A stretch of DNA of 9,052 nucleotides from Desulfobulbaceae bacterium (lineage in GTDB: Bacteria > Desulfobacterota > Desulfobulbia > Desulfobulbales > Desulfocapsaceae): positions 1-9,052 of the forward strand of contig DAOVUU010000063.1 in NCBI GenBank assembly GCA_030632405.1, in the 5' to 3' direction. Within the stretch, counting starts at the first letter, position 1; the number at the start of each line of letters is the position of its first letter. The notes beneath the pieces are model-generated. The model worked only from the letters and a program-made list of their open reading frames with translations, was not told where the DNA came from and did not search any database. This document shows positions 8,201 to 9,052 of the stretch, in pieces. Made by a program: the position numbers and the translations under genes.

Positions 8201-8444
8201 TATAGAGTTGCGTATCAGGGAAGGTGAGCCTCTTGCAAAGGCTGTTGTAGATGCAGGAGCGATCCGCTTTCGACCAATGCTTTTAACAGCCCTCGCTGTA
8301 ATCATTGGTGCCTCGGTAATCCTTGCCGATCCAATTTTTCAGGGACTTGCCATATCTCTTATGTTTGGTGAAATTGCCTCCCTGCTGATCAGTCGGATGG
8401 CGGTACCGGTACTCTATTTCAGTCTGAAAAACCGCAGCCATTAA
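5229..8444 (+). CDS. RND efflux transporter, inner-membrane pump (HAE-1-like)
   Basis: This is the proton-driven engine of the tripartite system, exporting an unknown hydrophobic, drug-like or toxic compound. It has 1071 residues, slightly longer than AcrB. The topology is the RND duplication: TM1 at about 24-44, porter/docking loop 45-350, TM2-TM6 at about 352-506, TM7 at about 548-569, a second periplasmic loop to about 910, then TM8-TM12 at about 914-1062. TM4 carries '[13 protein letters not shown]' with Asp416-Asp417, matching the proton-relay pair of AcrB. TM10 has '[13 protein letters not shown]', where Arg983 occupies the position of AcrB Lys940. The Asp pair argues for hydrophobic-compound export rather than heavy-metal (HME/CusA) export. 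'[11 protein letters not shown]' in the second loop is, from memory, typical of a proteobacterial subgroup. It is last in the operon. The gap before it is mostly a palindromic repeat, and no clear Shine-Dalgarno motif precedes the ATG. Confidence 0.95.
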   Translation: MKVNKINTTGFAGRLAAAFVKSKLTPLGIVASLLLGYLAIVMLPREEEPQINVPMIDVMVSMPGASPKEVEERLSIPMEKLLYELPGVEYIYSTSMQGQSLLVVRFYVGESLETSIVRLNQKLATNYDRIPTSVQKPLIKPHTIDDVPIMALTFHSDSYDHFTLRRLAAQVDDSIKNISSVAETTIIGGTKRQLTIHFDPLLLASRNLTLDELAPRIQQVNSQVHSGSLRSLDQEILLQTGTFLQSSADFNRIVVGVYGGKPVYLNEVATITDGPEEASNYVLYGEPGGKDRQAAVTLSIAKRPGANAVSVVNDIEERVEGLKGSLIPEDLQVTITRNYGETAAEKSNELLLHMAIAVFGVALLILFFLGWRESIIVMLAIPSTLALTLLVFYLYGYTLNRITLFALIFSIGILVDDAIVVVENIVRHLRLSKNSTRAMIQVAIEAVEEVGNPTILATWAVIAAILPMAFVGGLMGPYMRPIPIGSSAAMIFSLIIAFTVTPWAALHILKKPEVFDGSHDHEEVPDDLFTRIYHKVMDPLLAYGAWRGFFYLVITGLLLAACSMVYLGMVKVKMLPFDNKSEFQVILNMPEGSTLEHTARVALEMADVISEDPMVVNYQIYTGAASPYNFNGLVRHYFLRQGPTVADIQVNLLPKSERSLQSHDIAKRVRPAISEIAKKYNASVAVAEVPPGPPVLQTIVAEIYGPSDKARVKLAKEVKEILSSTTGVVDIDWFREEPRKRKVITVDKEKAALNGISEQQITRAITTGVKGRILDLYHQPKDKESVNIVLELPPEYRARVETLLNISLRSETNPGAPLVPLRELVHVSEQQVEQPIYRKNLKPVIYVTGDVAGLVESPVYAILEMNKKLAELNGRDFGGREERVKIYNLNQPFSESEPSMKWDGEWHITLEVFRDLGLAFCVVMVLIYMLMVGWFKNYFTPLVVMAAIPFSLIGILPAHWGFGAFFTATSMIGFMAGAGIVVRNSIILVDFIELRIREGEPLAKAVVDAGAIRFRPMLLTALAVIIGASVILADPIFQGLAISLMFGEIASLLISRMAVPVLYFSLKNRSH

Positions 8445-8561
8445 AACTTTTGGGGGAGTATTCAGCAAAATGAGTATTCTCGGAATCTCGTGCCTCACTT
8501 ACATGAGGATAAAATTTTTCTCATAACGAAAAATTTGAAAAGAAAGTCTGTTTTTCAAGCT
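8445..8561. other. Intergenic region after the pump gene with two small hairpins
   Basis: GAGTATTC is directly repeated at 8456-8463 and 8472-8479. CCTCA (8493-8497) can pair with TGAGG (8504-8508). AAATTTTTC (8512-8520) pairs perfectly with GAAAAATTT (8528-8536) around a 7-base loop. The latter stem is A/T-rich and has no clean T-run after it on either strand, so it is at best a weak terminator. No promoter stands out for the following gene. Confidence 0.45.
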
Positions 8562-9052
8562 ATGCGCATAGAACCACAGAAAGCTACCGCTGCCGTGGCC
8601 ATAATCAAATGCCTCGCTCCGAAGGAAAGTTTCCTTATCCTCAGAAGAGCCACTCATCCATTAGATCCATGGTCCGGCCACTTCTCATTTCCCGGCGGCA
8701 GAAAAGAAAAAAAGGACAACAGCCTGCTGGAAACATGTATCAGAGAAACTGTTGAGGAGGTCGGCATTCTCCTCTCTCCCAGCACCATGCAGAAACAACT
8801 GCCCGTAACTCCTGCCGGCAGGAATGTGCAAAATCCCATTTGGGTACAGCCCTTCATCTTCGTTTTACACGACAAACCATCCATCCACTTCAACACCGAA
8901 GAGGTGCAGAGTATTTACTGGCTCAATTCCGGAGATTTTCAAGATACCAGACGCCACAAGAAAATTGAGCTTCAACCGGGCCGACTGTTTCCAGCTTTCC
9001 CCATTGAAGATTATTATCTATGGGGGTTCACCTATAAACTACTCAAATTAAT
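8562..9052 (+). CDS. Nudix hydrolase, CoA-pyrophosphatase-like (NudL/YeaB type), cut by the window end
   Basis: A frame open to the right edge gives 163 residues with no stop; the C-terminus is missing but probably short. Nudix hydrolases cleave X-linked nucleoside diphosphates using Mg or Mn bound by the Nudix box. The box is seen as 'FPGGRKEKKD' (43-52) then 'RETVEEVGI' (61-69), with metal-binding Glu62, Glu65 and Glu66. Between the conserved acidic residue (Asp52 instead of Glu) and the Arg-Glu pair there are eight residues rather than the canonical seven. That spacing, together with 'HPLDPWSGHFSFPGG' just before it, is how the NudL/YeaB (CoA pyrophosphatase) relatives look. Substrate is inferred only from this resemblance. 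The ATG at 8562 is the first ATG in frame. It has no good Shine-Dalgarno motif, and the frame stays open upstream with a TTG at 8535. It lies 117 bp after the pump and is probably functionally separate. Confidence 0.85.
   Translation, partial: MRIEPQKATAAVAIIKCLAPKESFLILRRATHPLDPWSGHFSFPGGRKEKKDNSLLETCIRETVEEVGILLSPSTMQKQLPVTPAGRNVQNPIWVQPFIFVLHDKPSIHFNTEEVQSIYWLNSGDFQDTRRHKKIELQPGRLFPAFPIEDYYLWGFTYKLLKL

Noticed and set aside
5229..8444. Heavy-metal (CusA/CzcA-type) RND pump
   Set aside because: The periplasmic and TM4 signatures match HAE-1-like pumps, with the adjacent Asp pair in TM4, and no Met- or His-rich metal-binding segments stand out.
8654..8896. 80-codon open frame on the - strand
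   Set aside because: It overlaps the Nudix box coding region on the opposite strand; the + strand frame carries the real motif.
8824..9051. 75-codon + strand frame near the right edge
   Set aside because: It is out of frame with the Nudix gene, which reads openly through the same bases with conserved family features.

Overview
The window is ordinary-looking Gram-negative bacterial chromosome of moderate GC content. It holds four complete genes and one gene cut by the right edge, all on the + strand. The envelope machinery requires an outer membrane: a TolC-type channel, a lipoprotein periplasmic adaptor and an RND pump. The 'TCGTAAAAA ... TTTTTACGA' intergenic palindromes and the protein style suggest a Desulfobacterota (sulfate-reducer-like 'deltaproteobacterial') genome. 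That assignment rests on memory and inference, not on a search.

Layout: 1-311 is non-coding and dominated by a structured repeat of about 222 bp with terminal inverted repeats (14-235). 312-2396 encodes a soluble hybrid histidine kinase (coiled coil, PAS, PAS, HisKA, HATPase, REC). 2397-2710 is non-coding and contains an imperfect hairpin, a diverged partial copy of the same repeat and a possible sigma70 promoter. 2711-4060 encodes a TolC-like outer membrane factor, 4106-5143 a lipoprotein membrane-fusion (adaptor) protein, and 5229-8444 an RND inner-membrane transporter. The last three are co-directional with gaps of 45 and 85 bp and form a complete tripartite efflux operon in the order channel, adaptor, pump. 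The 85 bp gap before the pump is mostly filled by a 56 bp miniature version of the 1-235 repeat. 8562 to the window end is a Nudix hydrolase of the CoA-pyrophosphatase-like type.

How the genes work together: the pump should capture substrates from the periplasm or inner membrane using proton motive force. The adaptor, anchored by a lipid, bridges to the channel, which opens through the outer membrane. The substrate cannot be read from the sequence. The kinase has its own REC domain but no DNA-binding output, so any control of the efflux operon would need partners outside the window. The Nudix gene looks unrelated to efflux.

The most notable non-coding observation is a repeat family with three related copies of different length and decay, all in the same orientation. 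They sit just upstream of the kinase, the channel gene and the pump gene. No clearly novel multi-gene system is visible.
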